Positions 48,901 through 59,232 of a DNA stretch of 64,000 nt are shown here, piece by piece. Under the pieces are notes generated by a model. It was not told where the DNA came from and did no database searches. It saw nothing but the letters and a program-made list of their open reading frames with translations. Position numbers and translations under genes: made by a program. Each line of letters opens with the position of its first letter. Position 1 is the stretch's first letter. The stretch is from Spirometra erinaceieuropaei (lineage: Eukaryota > Platyhelminthes > Cestoda > Diphyllobothriidea > Diphyllobothriidae), in the NCBI GenBank assembly GCA_902702965.1, contig CACRXP010000725.1:143394-207393 (forward strand), in the 5' to 3' direction.

Positions 48901-50984
48901 GAATCGGACTTGCGATTTTGTCTCATAGATTTGAGTTAAGTCTAGTATTCCCGAGCTGCTGCTTCGATGTTACAACTGGCCTTTCTGCCCCTGTCAAACC
49001 TGTTCTTTCAAAGAGTTACTCTTAACCGCCATGCATTAATCGTGAGCAGAAGGGACAAGTTTTGTCTGAGTATGGGGTCCCGATAATCTGTTAGACTAAG
49101 GTTTACTAATTCCAAACGGCCTGTCTTTTTCTAACAATCACCTACCACTTCATGCTAAAGGAGAGACTGCTACGTTCCAAATTCTGATCATGGTGCACTC
49201 ATGTGCATGGTTGAGAGGCACAGATGAATGCAACCCTTCACGTCTTATCCCAGAAGAATTATGATGGAGCATATTTTTCGATCAGGTTGGTGTAAGTGTG
49301 TCAAACAAGGCAACACAGGTCCGCATTTTCCTGCACAAATCAAATGCTACATACTAGAAAGTTTGATCAAGCCAAAGCGGTCTGTTCAGATAGTTACCTT
49401 ATTAATGGTTCAACGCCTGTGGCATTTGAAAAGTATCGGAATATAAATGGAAAATCTCGTTCAGGTAAATGGACTGAATGCGCCCACAATCGGGCCAGAA
49501 ACAGAACAGTCATTGAATTGTACACCGGTTTTACCTTCCCATCTTTTGTTTTCCTCTATATTATTTTAGACTAATATTGCATATGCTGGACAACGAGGGC
49601 TGCATGCTGACCTTGAAGTTTCCAACGGATTCTTGGGAAATACAAACTGATATGTATCTATTGGACGTTCCGTGTGAACTTAGGTGAAAAACGCAGTTGC
49701 GCCATTTTCTGTTGCCAGTAACTCCCGTTCTTTCGAAATTTGTAAATTTATGATTGGTTAAATATGCACTAGCAGCAATCTCTATTTCTGACTTGCTTAA
49801 TGGTGCCCTTACCCGCCGAAATATTTCTGTCTTTTATGTGACCTTAACATGTGATCGCCCTCATTTTCAAAGATGCGAGACTATCGAATATACTGCAGCA
49901 GGGAAAATGCGTTTCAAGTGTTATTAAGTGATCAATTTTAAAAGGTGAAATCGCCTAACGTCAAAAGACCGTGAAGCGCCTGTCATCGCTTAATTATGGC
50001 TGTGACTGCACTTTCTCCTCTCTAGAAATGTCAACTATTTTGACATAGGCATAAAAGTCTAATGTCAGTAGATGAAGACCGGTTAAAAACAAAGTAAGGT
50101 GCTTTTTTACCCCTGATGTCTCTAGTAGCTTAGCAAATGGACACGGCATCTTATGCGCCGCACACAACGTTGTTAAAGGAAGATAATTTTGTCAGTTTTG
50201 AGGGCACAAAATGGCCTGTAGTCAGATGCCTGTTAAACCTTTGAAGAAATGAAACTAACATGCAATAAAAGGTGACAAAAAGGGGAAATATCATTAAGCG
50301 ACAGGCTTGCTAGTCGGGCACCATCAAGCAAACTCCTAGTTTTCAGGCATATAATAATTCAGTATTGGCAAGTGTGGCAGGTTTTATCTAATCAGAGATT
50401 TGCGAGGCAATCTTTCTTAAATATATAGATGAAATAATTGGTACCATATGCGATGAAGTCCTTACTCTTTATTGTAAGGCGCGGGATTGCAAAAAGCATT
50501 TAGACCGTGCGCCGAATAATTCTAGTCAAGGGAAACTACAGTTTAAATGAAGAATGATCAAGTAGACCATTATCCGAAACCTCAGAACGCCAAAATTTGT
50601 TGCAGAGGTCGTACCTTTAGGTTCATTAATGTTTGATCCATATTTCACTTACAAACATATCCGTTGATTTTCTTGGGATTTTTTCGTCCTTCTGGAAACA
50701 GCCACAAAACATGATGGACTGCCAAAAATTATATTGCTACAATCGCTTAGTGGAATTATAGAAAATTTGTTCTTTTAATTATACTGCTATTAGTGCACAA
50801 ACTGAAAACCTTCACAAACAATATTGAAGATAATGCATTTATTTTAGGCATTTCATGATTACTAAATACTTTCTAATTCATGCGCGTATGCAATTAACTC
50901 AGATCTTAATGATCAAAGATGGCCTATAATCTTCCAACTTTGTTATCAGACATTTCTGTTTAATTCATATTGATGCAACCGTGA
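48901..50984. other. No recognisable gene
   Basis: Frames of 92 codons or fewer without motif; no shared repeats recognised. Confidence 0.45.
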
Positions 50985-51148
50985 AATCGCGACAACTCGG
51001 TGAGATTCGAACTCAGGGCAGTACTGGCATTCCTCCATCCACCTGAGCTACTGGGCCCTACCGGATGACGCGAGTTTAATTACAATTGGGTCAGGTTACC
51101 CGGCCAGCCTACTGCAAAGCCTGAGATCCACAAAATCTGATACACTTG
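50985..51148 (-). repeat. tRNA-derived SINE, minus strand
   Basis: On the minus strand: a leader 'gtatcagattttgtgg', 'gcagtaggctggccggg', then the tRNA-like part 'gtagctcaggtggatgg' (box A) and 'gagttcgaatctc' (box B). The leader block is shared with the copies at 51,877 and 52,965. Box A and B are well kept, so this may be one of the younger copies. Confidence 0.65.
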
Positions 51149-51860
51149 AAAAGTCAAGTATTTTCTGTTATTCTTCGTCAGGCCAGTACAGGCACATCGA
51201 GGAATGAAAATGGGGAAAAATGACAGTGTTTATAAGTGTCTCAAGGGCTACTAAGTCCTTCACACTTATCTTTCTTACGCCGCCCGCATGATGAGTTTGG
51301 CGGGTTTTGATCTTCAGAGATGGGGAGCAGCTGTACGCGATTCTCAGAGTGATGTTGTTAGGTTCAGTTGATGGAGTACTCATATATGTACTTAGGCATT
51401 TTAGGTAGCCCGCTGTCATCGCTTGAAGTTGGCGCTGACCACGGTAGAGAGAACGCTTGTGTCAGAGTTTTCTGACAACATTAGCACTGAATTCACTAGC
51501 CTCGGACGTTGCTAAGACCCGTTAGAGTAGGCCTTTAGATAATATTGTTGGTGGCCGGTATACGTTTTGAAATGCTTCCTTTGCATATACTCGGTGATTG
51601 GTATCGACCAAAACACCGTTAGTTTCGCATATTTTTATTTCCTTATGTAACGGTTCTGGCATGACGAAGAATTACCGAAAAAAGGTGTTTGCCGATTTGA
51701 CTTTTCAAATGCAAAATGGGAATATTACCCGAAAAGTCTAATATCGTGAGCAGACTGCCAAAACAGGGTCTCCTAAGTAGTAGGACAATTAGAATCCACC
51801 AGATGACTGCAGTGCTAACGCAATTTATTATTATATTTTGGCCATTTTCGAACAATTCAT
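51149..51860 (-). mobile_element. Internally deleted PLE with inverted ends
   Basis: The low-coordinate end (51,153-51,190) read on the minus strand gives 'tactggc', CTGACGA, 'agaataaca', GAAA. The other end (51,655-51,699), read on the plus strand, gives 'ttctggc', ATGACGA, 'agaattacc', GAAA, 'ggtgtttgccgatttgac'. They are inverted relative to each other, as in the 58.2-59.2 kb element. Between them lies a GIY-YIG remnant on the minus strand. Homology with the 58 kb flank ('aattagaatccaccagatga' versus 'attagaatcccgctgac') extends to about 51,860. Confidence 0.65.
51418..51626 (-). pseudogene. GIY-YIG C-terminal remnant of the deleted PLE
   Basis: Minus-strand translation from about 51,626 gives 'GVLVDTNHRVYAKEAFQNVY', then 'RPPTILSKGLL', stop, 'RVLATSEASEF', 'SANVVRKL', stop. 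It aligns with 'LADLVATNHRVDAFQIVY', 'QTPASFSRGLRQ' and 'RLLATAEAVAIRL' of the 58 kb element. The catalytic Tyr-Ile-Gly half is absent and two stops interrupt the frame. Confidence 0.68.
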
Positions 51861-51876
51861 GTTGACCAAATGAGGC

Positions 51877-52090
51877 CAGCCTGTATCAGATTTGGTGCAT
51901 TTCAAATGTTGCAGTGGGCTGTGCAAGCTACTTGACCCATCTCTGATTAACTGCACTTCTTCCGGTGAGATCTGGTAGCTCCGGTGGTTAGAGTGTTGGA
52001 TGTACTAAAATCTGTTCCTGGCTGTCATGGTTTCGAATCCCACCGGTCCGTTGATTTTGCCACAGTTGCTTCAAAATGAATTATGCAGGA
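51877..52090 (+). repeat. tRNA-derived SINE, plus strand
   Basis: The leader block 'gtatcagatttggtgcat' and 'gcagtgggctg' is followed by box A-like 'gtagctccggtggttagag' and box B-like 'ggtttcgaatccc', then 'ccaccggtccg', 'ttttgccacagttgcttc'. The post-head sequence matches the 26.7 kb SINE ('gttttccacagttggg'). It is in inverted orientation to the SINE at 50,985 with the deleted PLE between them. Confidence 0.65.
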
Positions 52091-52964
52091 TCTGTGAAAA
52101 CAGTTGTGAATTTCCCTTTGAGACTCTATAAGCCATGCTGCAAACATCGTAGTGGAAATTTAAAAAAAAATATATGCATAATCATGCGGTCCGCTTAAAT
52201 ATGTTTCGGCATTTGGGAAGTGTTCTCCTAACGACCAAATGCAAACAAACTCAAATATGCCTCTGTTACGAGCAAGTTTGCGTAAAATCTATTTTATTCC
52301 GCCTATTTAATTTTGCCGCATTTTCGCCAGACGACGTACCCATGGTCAGCAACAGCAGTTCATCCAAAGAAACGCAGTTTATTGTTACAAATTAAATTGT
52401 TGACAGATTCGATTATCATAATGCATTTTACCACTGAAAGGCAAAGTGTTCGACAGAACCAGGGCCGAAAGTTACAGCTGTAATAAAAAATGAAATATGC
52501 AGATTAGCAGAAAAGAAATGGAAAATCAACACTGCGTACAAATCGGCACAGCAGGTTAACAAGCGGTTGTTCGGTTGCATATATGTCTTCTGAATGAAAT
52601 GGCAAAAGAATGAGAGATCGGGTAGGCTAGTATGATGCGTTTGTTTCGCAGAAATATGTATACCTGATTGCATTAAAGTTGGGTTTTCTCTATTTTGTAA
52701 GGCAATTCTGTTCCGCATTAAATAAAACTAATGTTTTAAGTTGCGTCCTAGAATTCAAAAGCAAAAGGAATTTCACCCATAGGGGTTTTATGAAAATAAA
52801 CAGATGGTATATTAATTCCAATAGTATTGCGTCTTTACGTTTATAAAGGCTTCTTTTGAAGATTATACTACAGACATATGAGTGCAGGAATAAATATCGC
52901 TATTGTTGTTTTCGTAAATGTTTTGGCTGATTTGAATGATTCATACGGGTTAAATGTGAAAAAC
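52091..52964. other. No recognisable gene
   Basis: Frames of 96 codons or fewer, no recognisable motif or repeat. Confidence 0.4.
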
Positions 52965-53250
52965 CCCGCGCCACCATGAGGTTTTAACCTAGGACAGCAA
53001 GACGAAGCATTTGGTGCAACCTTCTAAACAACGATATCCCGCCCAGTATGCAAGTTTAATCACACTGTAATCAATTTCCCCGTCCAACCTACTGCAATGT
53101 CTGAATTCCACCAAATGTGATACAGTAGGCTGACTCTCGAATCAGAATTTTATAAGTAACCAAACTAGAATCCACCAGTAGAGTAACAGGTCCACGTAAT
53201 TCATAGACATTTTGACAGACTTTGAATAATTCATCTTAACTCATATCTGC
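52965..53250 (-). repeat. Degenerate SINE with adjoining PLE-flank-like sequence
   Basis: On the minus strand, 53,120-52,965 repeats the leader block ('gtatcacatttggtggaa', 'gcagtaggttggacgggg', 'gattaaacttgca') and a badly decayed tRNA-like part. The following 53,141-53,250 ('actagaatccaccagtagag', 'aataattcatcttaac') resembles 51,780-51,860 beside the deleted PLE, suggesting the two insertions share a common composite ancestor. Confidence 0.5.
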
Positions 53251-55668
53251 ATTTCTGGATTTCGATTAATAATGCATGCCGCTTGTTGCCTGCTGTAAGT
53301 GAGTAACTTCTTTTACTTCGTAGGGTGTGAGTCTATTCCGTCTTCAGACTTAATGATATAATTTACATTACGTTGTTCCACGCATAGTCGTCAGAACAAA
53401 TTTCGTTTGTGACGCGTTTTTTGCCTTCGCGACTGGTTTTGACTCGTAAACCCTCCCCCGGAGAAAACTGTATTTACGAACAAAACTAATGCTTCATCGA
53501 TCTTGCTGAAATTGGCTGCCATCCAGCAGGCTTCACGGGTTCGTAAAACCGGGTAGGACGCAGGTTAATTTATTTAACGACTGGCATTCAAACATTATGC
53601 ACCTAGCACACCGACCTGGGTAGCAACCCCTTGCTTTCTTTCCGGCCACCGGCCGACCAGCCAAACTTCTTGAATCTTGACGTGAGGTCTGCTGGCCGGT
53701 TTTGGCAACTTGACTGCCCACAATGAAGGTGCACCCGGCTTGGAGGAAATCATCTCCGGACTGAAAGTAGGGTCTTTTTATGACCTCGCCTGACTTAAGA
53801 ACCCTGAACTATGTGATAAAATAGAAAGTTCATTGTTAGAAAAGGAGGATATTGTACGGATTGTATTTCGAATTCACACAAGAGAACATCGTTGAGGGCG
53901 GAAGCGAATAAGGGTAGCGCATTTAAATACTAAAATAGGTGAATAATTTACTTGTTACTTGATTAAACGTCAGAAAATACACGTAATTCTGGCGCGGACT
54001 GCAGAAGACTGAATCCGCTGCGATAACTGCTTGTCATACTGCAATCAAGTCAAAGATTGCGGTAGCGTTTTTGAAAACGCCAGTTATGCATATGATAATA
54101 CAGCGATGACACGCTCCCCCTCCCTAAAACCCAGAAAAGACCAGAATCTGACAATTGAGATCAGGAGGTATGTCAATCCTCTCCCTCATATTGACGGATA
54201 TTTGATGTTTAACTTTTGGTATTCTGCTCTTTTATTACTGTATTCGCATGCTGATGAATAATCAAAAGCTTATGTTTGCCGAACTTGTCTTCATAGGTAT
54301 GGTAATTATACATCCATTCACGAGTTGAGGCGAATGTTCAAATTCAAGATGTGTAAATAGACGAGAAAAAAAACTTCTGATCAACCGACGAAAACGATTT
54401 CACCAAGCGGGAGTTTCGAAATCTCACAGGAGTCCATCGTCGGAACTAGAAGCAGCAACAGAACACAAATCTTTGCCAATCAAGCATCATTGACGTCATT
54501 CTGGAAGGGAATGAGCTGGACTCCGTATGCAAAATCGTTAAGAAGGCCATCGGTAATTAATGCAAAAAATGCATACTATCTAAGTATTCATTTTTGCCAG
54601 GCACAACTTTTACATTCAAAAGCAAACTTCCTGACAAGTCCAAAATGTCATAAGAATAGAAAGCATGAAAATTTTAAATTACAACCATACCCACGTTAGC
54701 ACTTCTGATCAAAAACGAACGTCAGAATTGTGGCTATCACTTTATGAAAACGGTTAGTGATTGTAATTTCACTGGAAGTTGGCTCAAATCCACCCGTATT
54801 GCAGGCGGCTCCTGTTCTCCTGTCCTACTTAGGTGGCGATATAAGCAGGCCCTACCTAATAGACAGTGTTCCGATGCTCTTCGAGACTTCTTAATTTTTC
54901 TCACTCAAGGCACTGTTAGCCGACACTATGCTCTACCTGCGCCAATTATGAGAACCAGGCATGGGGATTGGGAAGTTCACTGCGCTTGATAAATAACTGT
55001 GTTCAAATAAATGTGGCTGGAGTGGCTTCTGGCGTACGTGGTTGTCCACTCTTGCGCAAAAATCAGTCTTACCAGTCTGTTCCATTTTATCTCTGCTTTA
55101 ACAAACTAGGCGCCGTTTGGCTGTTTGCGTCTTCCTTTCTCACCTTTTCGACTTGTTCGACCATCCATGTCCAGAGTAATCTTCTGGCGCGTCTGAAAAT
55201 GGTTCTTTGAGCCTAAATTACACTATTCTCGGCAACAGGTCTATAGTTCTTATTGTTTGTCATCGGATGGCTGTTTCCGGCTGCCATGGGAGTGATAATG
55301 ATCCGCCGTTTCTTTTCATATACTGAGCTGCGGCTCAGAGACAAATGATCTCAGCTGCTCTTCGTGGTGTATAAATGCCTTAGGCAAATGTTGGTGACAA
55401 AGGGTTAACAAAGTCAAATGAGGGTTCCAACTCATCAAAAAGCATTCTTGTGAGAAGCTGGAAAACTACCTCGACAATGCGCGTTGACATTAATGAATTC
55501 AGGGTGGTTATCCGTTACGATCGCACATGTGTTGAAAACGAATAATAAATTGAGGCAGCTCGCAGGGAGATAAAGTATAGTCGGATTTCTAGGTAGGCGT
55601 CAAACGACGGAGCAGGCTAATGCACGGCCTGACGCAGAGAATTTGTGCTTTTAAATTGGAACGTGAAG
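53251..55668. other. Unannotated DNA with a GC-rich island
   Basis: A GC-rich patch at ~53,590-53,770 contains GGCCGG-type inverted motifs that could form a hairpin. Frames at 54.0-55.2 kb reach about 80 codons without recognisable domains. Otherwise nothing is seen. Confidence 0.4.
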
Positions 55669-56668
55669 TACAGTGAGTTACCTAACTCATGAAATGTTTG
55701 CTGAAATTCTGAAATGCGTTTTCGATTATGAAGAATTACTTGGTCACGGTTGTAATACTGACTATCTTGCGGCATAGTCTTATAGCATTTCGGACTCGGC
55801 AGGATGTCGGCTTTTAAATGCACTTCATTTTAATCTCCTATACAAAACGTGCTCAGGAAAAAAAGGAGTACTTAAGCAGCATCCATTTTTCCCATTGATT
55901 TTCGATGGTCTTGCAAATTCAAAGATATTTTATAGAAACCACAAACATAAATATGCTGTCTTTTAGTCAATCAATAGAGAATTACATCTTCTTTATATTT
56001 TATACTTAAGAAAGGAGTATGATTAGGTTTTAAAAAAAGTTTTCTATTTGCCGGATAATTTGGAGCCTGATCATTTGTTGCCTTAGCGCTTAGTAATTTC
56101 AGTCTGCAAGGTGCATGCGTTCCGCATAAAGAAAATCACATATTTTTCTATGCCATTAAAGAGATTTCATACAGAGTCCATAAAATTTTGCAATGGATGC
56201 GGACCATGTTGTTCTATTCATGAAAAGCAGTGGTAAACGGCCAGGTACGATGCTATGGGAATTGACATTTCGCGGTCATAAAAAGTCTCATAATTAGAAA
56301 CATTTTTAAAACCTAATTATACTCCTGCCTTGAGTATAAAATATAAAGAAGGCGTGATTTTCTATTGATTGACTAAAAAAAGCATATTTTTATTTATGGT
56401 TTCTATAAAATATATTAGAATTTGCAAGACCGTCGAAAATCAATGGGAAAAATCCATGCTATTTAAGCAGTCATTTTTTACCCAGTATGCTTTCTACAGG
56501 ACATTTCAAAAGGAAGGCATTTAATAGCCGACATCCTGCCGAGTCCAAATGTTATAAGAGTATACCTTAAGATAATCAGTATTACAACCGCGACCAAGTA
56601 ATCCTTCCTAATCGAAAACGCATTTGAGAATTTCAGCCAACATTTCATGAGATAGGTTACTCACTGTA
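55669..56668. repeat. Long-TIR foldback MITE, best-defined ends
   Basis: Exactly 1,000 bp between 'tacagtgagttacctaactc' and 'gataggttactcactgta'. The arms are ~380-400 bp (55,669-56,050 and 56,290-56,668) and the loop ~240 bp. Matched inner blocks include 'aaggagtatgattaggtttt' versus 'aaaacctaattatactcctg', and 'gcaggatgtcggctttt' versus 'aatagccgacatcctgc'. Termini CAGT/ACTG next to TA fit a Tc1/mariner-type non-autonomous element with a TA target duplication. Short frames inside both arms are shadows of the same repeat. Confidence 0.8.
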
Positions 56669-58221
56669 AAAGTAGGTGATACTTTCATTTCTTTGGTTAA
56701 AATGTGAATGTAATTTATGCAGTAACCACTCGACTGCACGGATCCTGGTTGGCACAATCAGCTTCCGCATGTATACGTTTTCAGTCCTGATGTGGCGCGA
56801 ATAATATAAAGACGAGTGGGAATGGGGTGTTTGTGTCCTGCGAATCTAACTAAACTGAGGAAATTGCGCCACAGCAAAAACTAAACGTTCAATCTTCTTT
56901 GCTGAAAATCAGGAATTCCCTATACGCACAAAATGCCCCTTGAGAAGTGCAATTGAGGCAGATTCCTGGTTACTTTATGCATCTGTTTGCTCACCAGAGT
57001 TGCCATTCTTTAAAACAAGCCATATTTTGAAAACTCTTGGGGGAAAACATTTTCCTTCAAAATGAATAAATGATCCTTCCTATAGCAAGAGTGGGTACTA
57101 ATCGATAATTTTCATATTCCGTTAAAGCACTTCAATTGACAACCTTCTCGCGAATAAACCACATACATAAAATGAAATGAACTGCGTCAGGAAAGTTGAA
57201 CTATCTACAGCGCAATCAGACCAAGGCGTGCAGAACATCGTCTGGAGACCGCAATGCCCGTAGTTGATTGACACTATCGCAATCTGCCCAGATACTCGGT
57301 TGATGTAGACAAACCAGTCTAAAAGAAAACATCGAAGTTAGATTTTATGAGCTGGACGGCAACATTCAAGCAGACCGAATTTTAACGGCGAAACGTCTCC
57401 GAAATTCTGACTTAATCAAAGCGCAAACCAACTTTCTGACGGATTTGCAACCATTCGCTCATGAGTATAACTAACAGCCGCGATTTGATTAGTTAGTGAA
57501 TTTACATATATTTCCGTGTTTAAAACTGTGATGCACTGATCGAGCCGCTGTCATATTTGAGGTAGAAGCCCGGACCGTACTGTTTATATATTTTCAACGT
57601 TTGACTATAATCAAGCGTGGTAAAAAGAAAGTGCTTTTGGCCGATACGGTTACTAACTACTATGTTCACATTTAAGGTGAACTCCAGTAAATCGCAGACT
57701 GCTTATAAAAGTTCATCGGCTCGGACATTCGAAACGACGTCCGAAACAAATATTTACACTAAAAATGCGGACAGGAGGGAAAACGATTGTTTTCTTAAAC
57801 GAAAATAATTATGTTTTAAAAGTCTGAAGGGGACAGGACCGAGGTTTCTAAAACATAATACACAACATTTCCGCGAAAAATTATGAAAATATTAAACATT
57901 CTATAGATACTAGAGTCGGTAGTCTAAAATGCATCAGAAGCAGAATGCATCATAAAGCATGTTAAATTCCTACTTACTCTGAACAATGCACTTTGCTGTC
58001 TTAGAATACTATAGAGAAAATAACTCAAACGTGACCATCGTAAATCAATGAGACAGTTTGCGTTTAAACAATGGCTCAAATATTCACATAACTAAATTGC
58101 ATGCGTATCCGCTCTCACGGTACTTAGTTAACTGCATGTTGACACTCACTAACGGTAGGGTACTTCAGAACCAAAATTAAAATTATCTAAGTTCAGCGAA
58201 TATTCCCATGCTACAATTAAA
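56669..58221. other. No recognisable gene
   Basis: Frames are short. The last ~100 bp before 58,222 may still belong to the flank of the 58 kb PLE, because 'gggaatattcgctgaac' on the minus strand resembles 'gggaatattacccgaaa' at 51,717. Confidence 0.4.
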
Positions 58222-58227
58222 AAGTCA

Positions 58228-58274
58228 ATTTTGCAAACGCGTGTTTTCGGTAACTCTTCATCAGACCAAACCGG
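58228..58274 (-). ncRNA. Hammerhead-like motif, PLE 3' end
   Basis: Minus strand: 'ggtttggt', CTGATGA, 'agagttacc', GAAA, 'acacgcgttt', 'gcaaaattgac'. The core boxes are intact. Helix III can pair as AAC/GTT, but helix I is weakened in this copy and helix II is almost absent. Activity is uncertain. Confidence 0.45.
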
Positions 58275-58311
58275 TTACAAAGAAGTTTAAATTATGCGAA
58301 GTTACAAGGGC

Positions 58312-58941
58312 TTAGGTGCTATTAACACTCATCGTTCCCACGCCACTTATCGTTCCCATGCCATTCGCATGGTGAAGCGTGCTATGCGTGGTCGGCGTGC
58401 CGTGGTCATTCAGCCAAGGGGGCGAAGGGAAGAGGGGACATAGGCTGTGAGTAATGTTTGTACGTCGGGTACGTTGTGCACACATCCTGCCTTTAGGAGG
58501 TTGGGACGACGTTGGGGTCGGCGTTGGCCATGGAAGGCAGAGCGCCTGTGTCAGAGTCTTCTGACAGCATAGCACTGAATTGGCTAGCCGTATAGCCACT
58601 GCCTCGGCTGTAGCTAGCAACCGTTGGCGTAGGCCTCTGGAGAAGCTTGCTGGTGTCTGGTAAACAATCTGGAAGGCATCGACTCGGTGATTCGTAGCGA
58701 CAAGATCTGCAAGAATAGAACTCGAGATTGATTTCTTTTCACCTTTGCCTAGCCAGGCTTGTATGTGTTCACGTACTCTCTTTTCCAAGCGCCTCGCTGT
58801 ACGGCCAATGTATCCCGCTCCATAGGAGCAAGTGAATGAATAAATAAACATTGATGTGGCCTGCAACGGTAGTCGGTCTTTACCTCCCAAGCCTCGGGGA
58901 AATTGCCAGTGATCGCTGTCTTGAGACGTCTTCTTACTAGG
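58312..58941 (-). CDS. GIY-YIG endonuclease domain of a PLE, open frame without RT
   Basis: An uninterrupted minus-strand frame of about 209 codons runs from just after a TGA (58,942) to TAA at 58,312; a genuine start codon is not evident, so it is best viewed as the 3' part of a PLE polyprotein. Visible: 'DRLPLQATS', 'YSFTCSYGAGYIGRTARRL' (GIY-YIG core with Tyr-Ile-Gly), 'EKRVREHIQAWLGKGEKKS' (helix with the conserved Arg), 'SSILADLVATNHRVD' and 'LRQRLLATAEAVAIRL' (with the C-terminal Glu region). A Pro/Ser/Thr-rich tail of ~75 residues follows. One Cys of the usual Cys pair before the core is Tyr. It is the best preserved endonuclease of this family in the window; whether it is expressed cannot be told. 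Confidence 0.72.
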   Translation of the reverse strand, partial: PSKKTSQDSDHWQFPRGLGGKDRLPLQATSMFIYSFTCSYGAGYIGRTARRLEKRVREHIQAWLGKGEKKSISSSILADLVATNHRVDAFQIVYQTPASFSRGLRQRLLATAEAVAIRLANSVLCCQKTLTQALCLPWPTPTPTSSQPPKGRMCAQRTRRTNITHSLCPLFPSPPWLNDHGTPTTHSTLHHANGMGTISGVGTMSVNST

Positions 58942-59178
58942 TCACTTGCTGCGTCCCCTTGAAAAGGCAGTTTTATAAATTAGTCTTTCTTTTCTTCAGT
59001 TGCCATGGTGGGCTTTGCAGTGTGCTGTCTTCAGCGATCACTAGCGCTTTTCCCGCGGCGAATTTACGTGTATGTTTCACAAACTCTCCCTTCCTATGCG
59101 TGGAAACGATGAGTTTTACTAGCCCCTGAATCACTTATAAGCCCTATAACTTCGCATAATTTCAACTTTTATGTCACT

Positions 59179-59223
59179 GTTTTGGCCTGATGACGAGTTA
59201 GCGAAAACAATTGTTTACCAAAT
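59179..59223 (+). ncRNA. Hammerhead-like motif, inverted PLE end
   Basis: Plus strand: 'gttttggc', CTGATGA (59,187), 'cgagttagc', GAAA (59,203), 'acaattgttt', 'accaaattg'. Helix I can form TTTGG/CCAAA. Helix III can form AAC/GTT around a variable AATT. The segment between the two core boxes has almost no complementarity, so helix II is at most one or two pairs. Confidence 0.48.
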
Positions 59224-59232
59224 TGACCTTTA

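Larger units (their letters stand above)
58222..59232 (-). mobile_element. Compact GIY-YIG-only PLE with inverted ends
   Basis: The two ends are inverted copies over roughly 120-130 bp (58,222-58,343 and 59,098-59,232): 'ttatgcgaagttacaagggc' versus the complement of 'gccctataacttcgcataat', and 'actcatcgttcccacgc' versus 'gcgtggaaacgatgagt'. Each end carries the CTGATGA...GAAA motif (58,264-58,258 minus; 59,187-59,193 plus). The interior keeps the endonuclease region but no reverse transcriptase. This mirrors the large PLE at 21-24 kb, where the inverted repeat also includes the end of the ORF, so it is probably an internally deleted or 5'-truncated copy. Confidence 0.7.

Noticed and set aside
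50990..51065. Functional tRNA gene on the minus strand
   Set aside because: Good internal boxes, but the flanks match the SINE leader at 51,877 and 52,965 and the cloverleaf is poor.
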